Assembly: GCF_963517015.1 (NCBI RefSeq) | Contig: NZ_CAUQDV010000001.1 | Location: forward strand, 62,001 to 126,000 | From: an uncultured Devosia sp. | GTDB taxonomy: Bacteria > Pseudomonadota > Alphaproteobacteria > Rhizobiales > Devosiaceae | DNA: 64,000 nucleotides | Reading direction: 5' to 3' | Shown: in pieces, positions 30,747-38,705 of the stretch | Layout: the number at the start of each line of letters is the position of its first letter | How positions within the stretch are numbered: the first letter of the stretch is position 1 | Notes under the pieces: generated by a model | The model's database searches: none | What the model saw: the letters and a program-made list of their open reading frames with translations, nothing else | What the model was told of the DNA's origin: nothing | Made by a program: the position numbers and the translations under genes

Positions 30747-31196
30747 ATGACCGACCGCAACCAGACCGCCGCCCGCACTCTTCCCTCGCGCACGCCCTGC
30801 CTAACGGCCGTTCTGCGCATGGCCGGATTGCGCCCGACCCGGCAGCGCGTTGCGCTGGCGGAACTGCTGTTTGGCGGGCCACATCGGCATGTGAGCGCCG
30901 AGCAGCTGCATGGCGAGGCCACCGAGGCCAAGGTCGGCGTGTCCCTGGCCACCATCTACAATACGCTGCACCAGTTCCACGAAGCGGGCCTGCTGCGCGA
31001 AGTGGCGGTTGATGCCTCGCGCTCCTATTTCGATACCGATACCTCGGACCATCATCACTTCTACGTGGAAGACGAGCAGCGGATGATCGACATCCCCGCG
31101 TCCTCGGTCGAATTCCTCAGCCTGCCCGAAGCCCCCAAGGGCATGAAGGTCAGCCATGTCGACGTGGTGATCCGCGTCCGCAAGGCGCAGGCCTAG
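30747..31196 (+). CDS. irr: Iron response regulator Irr (Fur family)
   Basis: 149 aa. Winged-helix N-terminal domain (MAGLRPTRQRVALAELLFGG, SLATIYNTLHQFHEAGLLRE) and dimerisation domain. It carries the Irr-type histidine cluster SDHHHFYVEDE (H102-H104), implicated in heme sensing, rather than the cysteine pairs of zinc-type Fur proteins. In rhizobia Irr represses heme synthesis and uptake genes under low iron. The Bradyrhizobium-type N-terminal heme motif (GCPWHD) is absent. AAGGA lies six bases before the ATG. Confidence 0.94.
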   Translation: MTDRNQTAARTLPSRTPCLTAVLRMAGLRPTRQRVALAELLFGGPHRHVSAEQLHGEATEAKVGVSLATIYNTLHQFHEAGLLREVAVDASRSYFDTDTSDHHHFYVEDEQRMIDIPASSVEFLSLPEAPKGMKVSHVDVVIRVRKAQA

Positions 31197-31218
31197 TTCC
31201 AGCCTATCCAGGCGTGTC

Positions 31219-31257
31219 GGGCCGGTTTGCAGCTTGCAGGCCGGCCTTGTCTTTGCA
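31219..31257 (+). terminator. Possible terminator after irr
   Basis: Inverted repeat GGCCGG ... CCGGCC around an inner TGCA...TGCA segment, then TTGTCTTTG. The T-run is interrupted, so this is only a moderate candidate. Confidence 0.4.
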
Positions 31258-31373
31258 TCGAGGCGTGTCTTGTCCAGCCCCTGCCTGCGGCTAAATCGCC
31301 CTGCAGGGCGGGTGACAGCGCGCCTTCCATCCCCCATATTCAGCGCTAACGACAATAGACCCAAGGGTGGCCA

Positions 31374-32204
31374 ATGAGCCAAAAGGTCAATCTGAACGCC
31401 TATTTCGAGCGAATCGGCTTTGCCGGATCAATCGCCCCGACCTTGGCGACGCTCGAAGCCATCACCGCTCTGCATCCTGCGGTGATCCCTTTCGAAAATC
31501 TTGGCCCGCTGCTGGGCCACAAGGTCGATCTCGACCTCAAGGCCATTGAGAAGAAGCTGCTGTCCGAGAAGCGCGGCGGCTATTGCTATGAGCACAATAT
31601 CCTGCTCGCCGCAGTGCTGCGCGAGCTGGATTATTCGGTGCGGCAGTTGGCGGCGCGCGTGGTCTGGAGCAATCCGGATGCCAGCAAGTCCGACCATATG
31701 CTGCTGCTGGTCGAGATCAGTGGCACGAGCTATCTGGTCGATGCCGGATTTGGCGGCTCGACACCGACGGCGCCGCTCAAGCTGCGCGCCGATACCGAGC
31801 AGACCACGCCCCACGGCGTCTATCGCCTGAGCGGTGGGCAGCCGGAATGGCTGCTGGAGGCCAGGATCGGCGACGACTGGAAGGCGGTTTATGCCTTCGA
31901 GACCGTCGAAAAATCCGTGGCCGACTATGAGGCCGCCAATCTTTATCTCTCGACCGATCCCGCATCGGCCTTCGTCACGGAGCTGCGCGTGGCGCTGTCG
32001 CCGCCGGGCAAGCGACTGGCGCTGTGGAACAACCGGCTCAACACCCATGTCGAGGGCGAGCCCACCGAAACCCGCGAGCTGACCAGCGTGGTAGAACTGC
32101 GCGAAGTGTTGACCACGAGTTTCGGCATCCAGCTGCCTCCGTCCGACCAGCTCGATCCCAAGCTGGCCGAAATTCTCGCAAAAGCGGGCGTCGTGGAGAG
32201 CTGA
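31374..32204 (+). CDS. nat: Arylamine N-acetyltransferase
   Basis: 276 aa. Transfers acetyl from acetyl-CoA to arylamines and hydrazines. The complete catalytic triad is visible: C71 in RGGYCYEHN, H108 in SDHMLLLV, and D123 in LVDAGFGG. Length is in the normal 270-290 range. First gene of a tightly packed run of four (nat, ydeI-like, DUF1697, ribokinase). AAGGGTGG precedes the ATG. Confidence 0.95.
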   Translation: MSQKVNLNAYFERIGFAGSIAPTLATLEAITALHPAVIPFENLGPLLGHKVDLDLKAIEKKLLSEKRGGYCYEHNILLAAVLRELDYSVRQLAARVVWSNPDASKSDHMLLLVEISGTSYLVDAGFGGSTPTAPLKLRADTEQTTPHGVYRLSGGQPEWLLEARIGDDWKAVYAFETVEKSVADYEAANLYLSTDPASAFVTELRVALSPPGKRLALWNNRLNTHVEGEPTETRELTSVVELREVLTTSFGIQLPPSDQLDPKLAEILAKAGVVES

Positions 32205-32804
32205 ATGGCGCCCGTCTTCGTCGATCCAGCCAAGGTGATGGAGTTCCCCAGCAAGGACGATTTCTACGCCTGGCTGGGCAAGAACCACGATACGGCCGAC
32301 GAGATCTGGATCCGCATCTTCAAGAAGGCCACCGGCAAGGCCACGATCACGCCGGTGGAGGCGATCGACGTCGTGCTCTGCTGGGGCTGGATCGATGCGA
32401 TCAAGAAGTCTTACGACGATGAAAGCTTCGTCCAGCGCTATACCCATCGCAAGAAGAAGAGCGTGTGGAGCCAGATCAACCGCGACAATGTTGCGCGACT
32501 GATCGACGAGGGCAAGATGACCGAGCATGGCTTGGTCCATGTCGAGGCAGCCAAGGCCGACGGGCGCTGGGACGCCGCCTATACGATCAAGATGGACCCG
32601 CCCCAGGATCTGCTCGACGCCATCAAGGCCAGCCCCAAGGCGCAGGCGCTTTACGAAACCCTGTCGAGCCAGAACCGCTTTGCCCTGACCTTCCGCACCA
32701 TCAATCTCAAGACGGAAGCCGCTCGCGCCCGCAAGATTGCCGGGTTTGTCGAGATGCTGGAAAAAGGCGACACCATCTATCCGCAGGGCAAGGGGAAAGC
32801 CTGA
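32205..32804 (+). CDS. YdeI/OmpD-associated family protein
   Basis: 199 aa. Starts at the base after the nat stop codon. Family markers: LGKNHDTADEIWIRIFKK, ATITPVEAIDVVLCWGWIDA, RKKKSVWSQINRDNVARLI, and SQNRFALTFRTINLKTEAAR. YdeI/OmpD-associated (bacteriocin-protection) proteins are small and soluble, with no settled biochemical role. Strong translational coupling on both sides suggests joint regulation with nat and the downstream genes rather than a shared pathway. Confidence 0.85.
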   Translation: MAPVFVDPAKVMEFPSKDDFYAWLGKNHDTADEIWIRIFKKATGKATITPVEAIDVVLCWGWIDAIKKSYDDESFVQRYTHRKKKSVWSQINRDNVARLIDEGKMTEHGLVHVEAAKADGRWDAAYTIKMDPPQDLLDAIKASPKAQALYETLSSQNRFALTFRTINLKTEAARARKIAGFVEMLEKGDTIYPQGKGKA

Positions 32805-33340
32805 TGGCGCTGTGGTTCGCGTTTCTGCAGGGCATAAACCTGGGCAAGCGGCGCATGAAAATGGCCGATCTCAAGGCCTGCCTCGAGGCGGCTGGCTTTG
32901 GGGAGGTAAAAACTGTCCTGGCCAGCGGCAATGTGCGGCTTGAGGCCGAGGGCACGGAAAAATCCATCAAATCCAGGCTCGAAAGCACCATCGAGGCGCA
33001 GTTCGGCTTTGCGGTGGGCGTCGTGCTGCGCAGCGAGAACGAGATGAAGGCCATGCTGGAGGGCCATCCCTTTGTCAGGCTCGATCCTAAGGCTGACCTG
33101 ACGCGGCATGTGATCCTGTTCGACGCCGCTCTTCCGGCGGTGACGCTGGTGAGCCGGAAGGGCGATACGGAAATCCTGCGGACCGACGATCGCGAGCTCT
33201 ATTTCGCCGGTTATCGACAGGCCAATGGGCGCTATACGGAAAATGTGGAAGAGGTTCTCAAGCCCCTCTACAAGCAGCTGGGCAAGGTCAATGGCGGGAC
33301 CATGCGCAATTGGAACACTATGGAAAAGATGCTGACATGA
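32804..33340 (+). CDS. DUF1697 protein
   Basis: 178 aa. Typical DUF1697 pattern: FLQGINLGKRRMKMADLKAC, LASGNVRLEAEG, and the C-terminal GGTMRNWNTMEKML (usual form TxRNWNTxxKL). Function of the family is unknown. The start overlaps the previous stop (TGATG), and the end overlaps the ribokinase start (ATGA). Confidence 0.88.
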   Translation: MALWFAFLQGINLGKRRMKMADLKACLEAAGFGEVKTVLASGNVRLEAEGTEKSIKSRLESTIEAQFGFAVGVVLRSENEMKAMLEGHPFVRLDPKADLTRHVILFDAALPAVTLVSRKGDTEILRTDDRELYFAGYRQANGRYTENVEEVLKPLYKQLGKVNGGTMRNWNTMEKMLT

Positions 33341-34233
33341 TCACTGTATTCGGTTCGACCAATCTCGATCAGGTCGGCACTGTCAGCCGCCTGCCCAAGC
33401 CCGGCGAAACCGTTGCGGGCGGCACCTTCTCGATGGCCGCGGGCGGCAAGGGCGCCAATCAGGCGCTGGCCGCGCGCCGCGCCGGCGCCCAAGTGCGCCA
33501 CGTGTCGGCCGTGGGGCGGGACGCCTTTGCCGATCTGGCGCTTGAACTGCTCGAAAAGGACGGCGTCGATCTGTCCGGCATGAAGGTTGTCGACGGGGCG
33601 ACCGGCATTGCCATGATCTTTGTCGATACGCATGGCGAGAATGTCATTGCCATCCTGCCCGGCGCCAATGGCACCGTGACCGCCGAGGACGCCGACACGG
33701 CGCTGGCCAATGTCTCGGGCGGCGTATTGCTGTTGCAACAGGAAGTGCCGCAGGCCGCAACGGAGCGGGCGCTGGATATCGCGAGGGAAAAAGGCCTGAC
33801 CGCCATCCTCAACACGGCGCCCTTCCTTGAAACGACCAAGGCTGTCGCGCACAAGGCAACGATCCTCATCGCCAACGAGACAGAATTTGCCCTGCTGACC
33901 GGTCGCGGCATCGAAGACCTCGACGCTGCCATGGCTGACTGGGCGCGGCAGCACAGCCAGACCGTGATCGTGACCCTGGGCGGCGAAGGCGCCCGCGCGG
34001 CCACCGCCGATGGCAAGACCATCTCGGTGCCCGCACTCAAGGTCACGCCGGTCGACACGGTTGGCGCCGGCGACACATTCTGCGGCTATCTCGCAGCCGG
34101 GCTCGACGCCGGGCTCGAACTTGAAGCCGCAATGAAGCGGGCGGCGGTCGCTGCCAGCCTTGCCTGTCTGACGCCGGGCGCCCAGCCGGCCATTCCCTAT
34201 GCGGCGGATGTAGCCAGCGCTGTGGTGGTTTAG
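33337..34233 (+). CDS. rbsK: PfkB-family sugar kinase, ribokinase-like
   Basis: 298 aa. ATP-dependent sugar kinase. The N-terminal substrate region (VFGSTNLDQVGTVSRLPKPG, AAGGKGANQALAARRAGA) follows the ribokinase signature 1. The C-terminal anion-hole and catalytic motif is DTVGAGDTFCGYLAAGL, with the catalytic Asp in GAGDT. Start fixed by the four-base overlap with DUF1697. No ribose transporter is adjacent, so the true substrate (ribose or another pentose/nucleoside) is uncertain. Confidence 0.9.
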   Translation: MITVFGSTNLDQVGTVSRLPKPGETVAGGTFSMAAGGKGANQALAARRAGAQVRHVSAVGRDAFADLALELLEKDGVDLSGMKVVDGATGIAMIFVDTHGENVIAILPGANGTVTAEDADTALANVSGGVLLLQQEVPQAATERALDIAREKGLTAILNTAPFLETTKAVAHKATILIANETEFALLTGRGIEDLDAAMADWARQHSQTVIVTLGGEGARAATADGKTISVPALKVTPVDTVGAGDTFCGYLAAGLDAGLELEAAMKRAAVAASLACLTPGAQPAIPYAADVASAVVV

Positions 34234-34323
34234 GGGTGGGTAGCGGACTGGCCGGTTTGGGACGGCAACCACCGAGAGCAGAACTACATCGGATGCCGTC
34301 GCAGGTTCGACCCTGAAGATCTG

Positions 34324-34941
34324 CTAGCGGCTTTGGCCCTCTGTTTGCGCTCTCAGGCGCATGATCACGCTGGCCATGAGGCGAACGCTCTCATTCCTGT
34401 CCGTGACCAGAGGCGCGATAGCCTCAAATATCTCATTGTGTTCACCCTCATCGACAAAGAAGGAAAGTCCGTACAGGGCCTGATATCTCACATCTCCCTC
34501 CGGGTCACTTAAACTGGCCAGCAGGTGCGGAACGACGGCGGAATCCTCGCTGCGTCCCAAGACTTCGAGAGCAGCACTCCGCACACCACCCGACGTCGAT
34601 CGTAGGGCAGCCACAGCTGTATCGAGAATGGCAGGTCGATGGCTCTCGCTACCCGCTAGTAGGTGGCCCAGCAATTTCAGAACGGCACCCTGCCTGTCCG
34701 TTGGTAACCTATGTATAGCGTCGATCAGTCTCGGTATTGCCGCCAAATCGGTTTCAGTTGGCTCATGTTGCAACAACCGAAGCACCTCCGCATTTGAGGC
34801 CTGCACAAAAACATTGGTATCAACGGAGCTATCCGTCGCCCGCTCCGCCAGGTCGCTCAATGAGCCCTCCGCCGCCGCAGGACCTGCCATTGCCAAAAAC
34901 CAAAGCAGCAGGATGGCCTTGAGGCTTGTGTTCATCGGCAT
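34324..34941 (-). CDS. Secreted HEAT-repeat-like protein
   Basis: 205 aa from the chosen ATG at 34941, which has GGAG nine bases upstream; two more in-frame ATGs lie further up. A signal peptide (TSLKAILLLWFLAMAGPAAA) is followed by helical repeats: AALRSTSGGVRSAALEVLGR, LASLSDPEGDVRYQALYGLS, and ESVRLMASVIMRL. These are PBS/HEAT-type repeats, usually protein-binding scaffolds. Codon use looks less GC-biased than in neighbouring genes. Partner unknown. Confidence 0.7.
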   Translation of the reverse strand: MPMNTSLKAILLLWFLAMAGPAAAEGSLSDLAERATDSSVDTNVFVQASNAEVLRLLQHEPTETDLAAIPRLIDAIHRLPTDRQGAVLKLLGHLLAGSESHRPAILDTAVAALRSTSGGVRSAALEVLGRSEDSAVVPHLLASLSDPEGDVRYQALYGLSFFVDEGEHNEIFEAIAPLVTDRNESVRLMASVIMRLRAQTEGQSR

Positions 34942-35152
34942 CGAACCTGTCTCCATTGCCCGCATCTAAGATTGGACGTTGCGGAGACGATCTATCTTGG
35001 TCGGTCAATCAGATTGGAATGCTTCAATCTGGTCTGTCTCCGGCTTCAGGAAACTCAAATAGTGCGCTACGTGGCCGCAATGGGACGAAGGGAGAACCTG
35101 AGGAACTCAATGCCCCTCGACCTCTTGTGCTATGAGCGAGAGGAGAAAACTC

Positions 35153-35539
35153 ATGGCCATCGACAAGAACGACGTACACGGATTCTTTGAAGACTACGGC
35201 TCAACACTTCAGGCTCGCGATGCCAAGAAAATCGCGCGTCATTGGGCGACTCCAAGCTTCGTCGTCAGCGACCAGGGCGGCCTTTCCGTCAAAGATGCCA
35301 GTGAGGTCGAAGCGTTTTTCTCGGCATCTATGTCCCAATATGATGGCGTTGCTGAAGCCGAAGCTACAATCACTGATGTGGTCCAGCTGACTGAGAACGT
35401 GGTCGCGGTACAAGTCGAGTGGGAGCACAAGGACCATGAAGGAGCCACGGTTGGCGGCGAGCGCGGTTTCTACATGCTGACCAAAAACGACGATGGCCGC
35501 TTAGCTATTTCGGTCTATGCCCCAAGGTCGGAGGCGTAG
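35153..35539 (+). CDS. Small NTF2/SnoaL-like protein
   Basis: 128 aa. The pattern FFEDYGSTLQARDAKKIARH then WATPSFVVSD and WEHKDHEGATVGGERGFYML fits the SnoaL/DUF4440 cone fold, which binds small ligands or acts as an isomerase-like pocket. The start is set by AGGAG shortly before the ATG at 35153; an upstream in-frame ATG would add seven residues. Base composition is milder than in the neighbours, as for the HEAT-repeat gene. Role unknown. Confidence 0.65.
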   Translation: MAIDKNDVHGFFEDYGSTLQARDAKKIARHWATPSFVVSDQGGLSVKDASEVEAFFSASMSQYDGVAEAEATITDVVQLTENVVAVQVEWEHKDHEGATVGGERGFYMLTKNDDGRLAISVYAPRSEA

Positions 35540-35644
35540 AGCGGATATGCCGCCGTCTGCTACGACCGCTTTCAGTGATCCTCAGCGACATTGCGCACGT
35601 CCGAAATGGGGTCGCAACCGGCCAGCCAGCTCGTCTCCCCCAAA

Positions 35645-35677
35645 CAAAAGGGCAGGTCCATCGGACCTGCCCTTTTC
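35645..35677 (-). terminator. Bidirectional terminator after infC
   Basis: Fourteen-pair stem AAAAGGGCAGGTCC / GGACCTGCCCTTTT with a short ATC loop, flanked by A-tract and T-tract. It can serve infC on the minus strand and the small rightward gene on the plus strand. Confidence 0.9.
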
Positions 35678-35699
35678 AAATTCCTAAGGTGCCGGCGCC

Positions 35700-36236
35700 T
35701 TACTTGGGCGCGAGGACCATGACCATCTGGCGGCCTTCCGAGCGCGGCTGCGACTCGACCTTGGCGATGGTTTCGGTCTGTTCCTTGACCTTGATCAGAA
35801 GCTGCATGCCCAGTTCCTGGTGCGCCATTTCGCGGCCACGGAAACGCATCGTCACCTTGACGCGGTCGCCATCGTCGAGAAAGCGCTGCACTGCCTTCAT
35901 CTTGGTCTCGTAGTCATGCGTGTCGATATTCGGACGCAGCTGGACTTCCTTGACCTCGATCACCTTCTGCTTCTTGCGCGCCTCGGCAGCCTTCTTCTGT
36001 GCCGCATATTTGAAGCGGCCCAGGTCGAGCATCTTGGCGACCGGCGGGACAGCATTGGGAGAGATCAGGACGAGGTCGAGACCTTGTTCCTGGGCTTCTG
36101 CGAGCGCGGCTCGGGTGTTGACGATACCGCGGTTCTCGCCCTCAGCGTCGATGAGCTGAACATCGGGGCTGGTGATATCTTCGTTCGACGGCGGCCCATC
36201 TTTCTGGGGCGCGACTTGTCTCATTGGACGACGAAT
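35700..36236 (-). CDS. infC: Translation initiation factor IF-3, probable AUU start
   Basis: 178 aa from AUU at 36236 (IRRPMRQVAPQKDGPPSNED); 174 aa from the first ATG at 36224. IF3 keeps 30S subunits free and proofreads initiation. Conserved parts: VQLIDAEGENRGIV, GLDLVLISPNAVPPVAKMLD, KEVQLRPNIDTHDYETKM, VTMRFRGREMAHQELG. The RRPxR N-terminus of alphaproteobacterial IF3 is recovered only from the AUU. AAGGA lies nine bases before the AUU but 21 before the ATG. AUU starts allow IF3 autoregulation. rpmI and rplT are not downstream, which differs from E. coli. Confidence 0.95.
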   Translation of the reverse strand: MRRPMRQVAPQKDGPPSNEDITSPDVQLIDAEGENRGIVNTRAALAEAQEQGLDLVLISPNAVPPVAKMLDLGRFKYAAQKKAAEARKKQKVIEVKEVQLRPNIDTHDYETKMKAVQRFLDDGDRVKVTMRFRGREMAHQELGMQLLIKVKEQTETIAKVESQPRSEGRQMVMVLAPK

Positions 36237-36415
36237 GGCTCAGGATCCTTGTGTAATTTAGCCAAGTGGTGAAATCGGCCATAAAATCGTGTTAGCGGAG
36301 AGATAAGTCAACAGGCAAACAGCCAGAATTTCTGGCCTGTTGCGCCTTTGGAACGCCGGGAGCAACCAAGTGGTTGCCGTGGCTAACGACTCGTTTCCGC
36401 CGCAGGACCGATAGC

Positions 36416-37186
36416 ATGACCATAACACAGAGCAAGCCCTTCCGCATCCCCGTCGGATCGGGCGACCAAAACCGTGACATCGCCGTCCAGCAACGCGACG
36501 GATATGGCCCGGGCCTGTTGTGGCTGGGGGGCTATCGTTCGGACATGATGGGCAGCAAGGCGCTCGCGCTCGATGCACTGGGCGGCGAGCGGGGCATGGC
36601 AGTGACGCGCTTCGACTATTCCGGCCATGGGGACTCGGGCGGCGCCTTCGATGACGGCACCATCAGCCGCTGGCTGGAGGAGGCCGAGGCCGTGCATGCT
36701 CTGACCCAGGGCCCGCAGATCGTGGTCGGCTCATCCATGGGCGGCTGGATCGCGCTCCTCCTCGCAAAACGGCTTTTGGCCAGGGGCACGCCGGCCCATG
36801 GCCTGGTGCTGATCGCACCGGCGCCGGACATGACGCATGAACTGATGCTCAAGGAGTTCACCCCGGACGAGCACGAGAGCCTGCAGAACAAGGGCTATGT
36901 CGACCAGCCCAGCCAATATTCCGAGACGCCCTATCGCATCACCCGCGCGCTGATCGAAGACGGCAAGCAGCACCTGCTGTTTGGCGGCGTGATCGAGACC
37001 GGCTGTCCGGTGCATATTCTTCAGGGGGGGCGGGACCCAGACGTGCCGCAGGCCCATGCCATCAAGCTGGTGACGCACATGCTGCATGACCCGGTGACGC
37101 TGACGCTGATCCCCGATGGCGACCACCGCCTGAGCCGCGACGAGGACCTCGCGCGGCTGCGGGAAGCGGTGCTGGGGCTGCTCTAG
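36416..37186 (+). CDS. Alpha/beta hydrolase (ABHD10/serine hydrolase-like)
   Basis: 256 aa. The nucleophile elbow is VVGSSMGGWIALLLAKRL. The oxyanion strand is LLWLGGYRSDMMGSKALALD. The Asp is in ILQGGRDPDVPQ and the His in IPDGDHRLSRDEDL. This layout resembles the palmitoyl-protein thioesterase ABHD10-like branch seen in Alphaproteobacteria. The ATG at 36416 is preferred over an upstream in-frame start whose residues are not family-like. Transcribed divergently from infC. Confidence 0.85.
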   Translation: MTITQSKPFRIPVGSGDQNRDIAVQQRDGYGPGLLWLGGYRSDMMGSKALALDALGGERGMAVTRFDYSGHGDSGGAFDDGTISRWLEEAEAVHALTQGPQIVVGSSMGGWIALLLAKRLLARGTPAHGLVLIAPAPDMTHELMLKEFTPDEHESLQNKGYVDQPSQYSETPYRITRALIEDGKQHLLFGGVIETGCPVHILQGGRDPDVPQAHAIKLVTHMLHDPVTLTLIPDGDHRLSRDEDLARLREAVLGLL

Positions 37187-37839
37187 CGCGTCTGCAGCCT
37201 GCTTTTCTGCATGCCATCGGGCCCGAAATTGTCCGGTGACAGCCAGCGCTCATATTCAGCGCGCAGGCCTGGCCATTCGCTGTCGATGATCGAGAACCAG
37301 GCCGTGTCACGCGACTCGCCCTTGAGGATCATGTCCTGGCGGAACAGGCCTTCCTGGGTGAAGCCGAAGCGGGTGGCTGCGGCCTTTGACGGCGCATTGC
37401 GATCGTTGCATTTCCACTCGAAGCGCCGATAGCCCAGATCGTCGAAGGCGTGGCGGGCAAAGAGAAACAGCGCTTCTGTCGCCAGCGGTGTGCGCGCCAT
37501 GGGCAGGCCCCAATAGACGCCGCCGATTTCGATCGAGCCATGTTCGGGCCGGATCCGCATCCAGCCCTGCTGGCCCACGGCCTGGCCACTGGCCTTGTCG
37601 ACCACGGCGACATAACGATTGTCGCTGGCCCAATCATTGCTGGCTATGCGCTGCTCGACTTCGGCCAGCGTTTCGGGTGCGTGGCTGAACAGCCAGCGAT
37701 AGCGCTCGGCGCCGCCCGGCATGGTCGAGACCGCAAAAATGTCTGCCACATGCTTTTGGGCGAGGGGTTCGAGGCGGACAAAGCGGCCTTCGAGGGTGGT
37801 GGGTTGAGGACCGGACTTTGCCGGATGCGGCGCGTTCAT
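37183..37839 (-). CDS. GNAT-family N-acetyltransferase
   Basis: 218 aa. RimJ/RimL-like GNAT: LEGRFVRLEPLAQKHVADIF, GQQGWMRIRPEHGSIEIGGV, ATEALFLFARHAFDDLGYRR, and ECKCN-type KCNDRNAPSKAAATRFGF. Acceptor unknown (ribosomal protein, amino acid or antibiotic are all possible). Start at MNAPHPAKSG; the ATG overlaps the stop of the upstream SDR gene by four bases. Its 3' end overlaps the convergent hydrolase gene by four bases. Confidence 0.9.
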   Translation of the reverse strand: MNAPHPAKSGPQPTTLEGRFVRLEPLAQKHVADIFAVSTMPGGAERYRWLFSHAPETLAEVEQRIASNDWASDNRYVAVVDKASGQAVGQQGWMRIRPEHGSIEIGGVYWGLPMARTPLATEALFLFARHAFDDLGYRRFEWKCNDRNAPSKAAATRFGFTQEGLFRQDMILKGESRDTAWFSIIDSEWPGLRAEYERWLSPDNFGPDGMQKSRLQTR

Positions 37840-38705
37840 TTGCTGGCCTCCCAGATGGCCTTGAGGCTCTCGCGATAATTGGGATGCAGCAGCTCCACGC
37901 CCAACGCCTGCTTGATCGCGGCGTTGGAGACGCGCTTGTTGTCCTTGTAGAAGCTCTTCTGCATGGGGGTGAACTCCGCCTCTTCGAAAGGCACTTCCGG
38001 AGGCGGCGTGATGCCCATCATGTCGGCGGCATAGGTCACGAGATCCTGCGGCGGGGCCGGCTCGTCGTCCGCAAGGTTGAATGTACCGGCGAGCCGTCTG
38101 TCGGCCGCCAGAGCCGTGATGCGGCCAATGTCCTCGACGTGAATGCGGTTGAACACCTGGCCTGGCTTGATCACCCGCCGTGCGGTTCCATCGCGCAGTT
38201 TGTCGAAGGTCGAGCGCCCCGGACCGTAGATGCCGGCAAGGCGCAGGATGCAGAGCGGCACGCCGCGTTCCTGCGCATAGTCGCGCCAGGCCTGTTCGGC
38301 GAGGACGCGGCGATCGGACCGATCGTTGCGCGGCACCAGCGGGGCACTTTCGTCGATCCAGGCACCGCCGAAATCCCCATAGACACCGACTGTGGAATAA
38401 TAACAGAGCCATTCGAGATTTCTGGCCGCATCGAGGGTGTCGCGATGATGGAGCAGCGCCGGGTCGCCCGCTTCGCCCGGCGCGATCGAGAGAATGACAT
38501 GGGTGGCCGCCTGCAGATCGCCACCAAGCGTCGCGCCGGGTGCAGTGCCGTCAAAGACATGGGCGTTCAAACCCTCGGCCTGTAGCATGTCTGCCTTTTC
38601 GGCGGTGCGAACGGTTCCCGCAATGACAGCATATTGGCCCGATATGCGCATCTGGATCGAGGCTGATGTGGATGAATAACCCAGGCCAAAGAAGAAGGCG
38701 TTCAT
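37836..38705 (-). CDS. Atypical SDR / NAD(P)-dependent epimerase-like protein
   Basis: 289 aa. Rossmann start MNAFFFGLGYSSTSAS; then HVILSIAPGEAGDP, YYSTVGVYGDFGG, LRLAGIYGPGRSTF and HVEDIGRITALAAD. This is the YeeZ-like extended/atypical SDR pattern, in which the usual YxxxK pair is not obvious, so catalytic activity is uncertain. It overlaps queG by four bases upstream and the GNAT gene by four bases downstream, making a coupled four-gene unit GST-queG-SDR-GNAT. Confidence 0.85.
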   Translation of the reverse strand: MNAFFFGLGYSSTSASIQMRISGQYAVIAGTVRTAEKADMLQAEGLNAHVFDGTAPGATLGGDLQAATHVILSIAPGEAGDPALLHHRDTLDAARNLEWLCYYSTVGVYGDFGGAWIDESAPLVPRNDRSDRRVLAEQAWRDYAQERGVPLCILRLAGIYGPGRSTFDKLRDGTARRVIKPGQVFNRIHVEDIGRITALAADRRLAGTFNLADDEPAPPQDLVTYAADMMGITPPPEVPFEEAEFTPMQKSFYKDNKRVSNAAIKQALGVELLHPNYRESLKAIWEASK

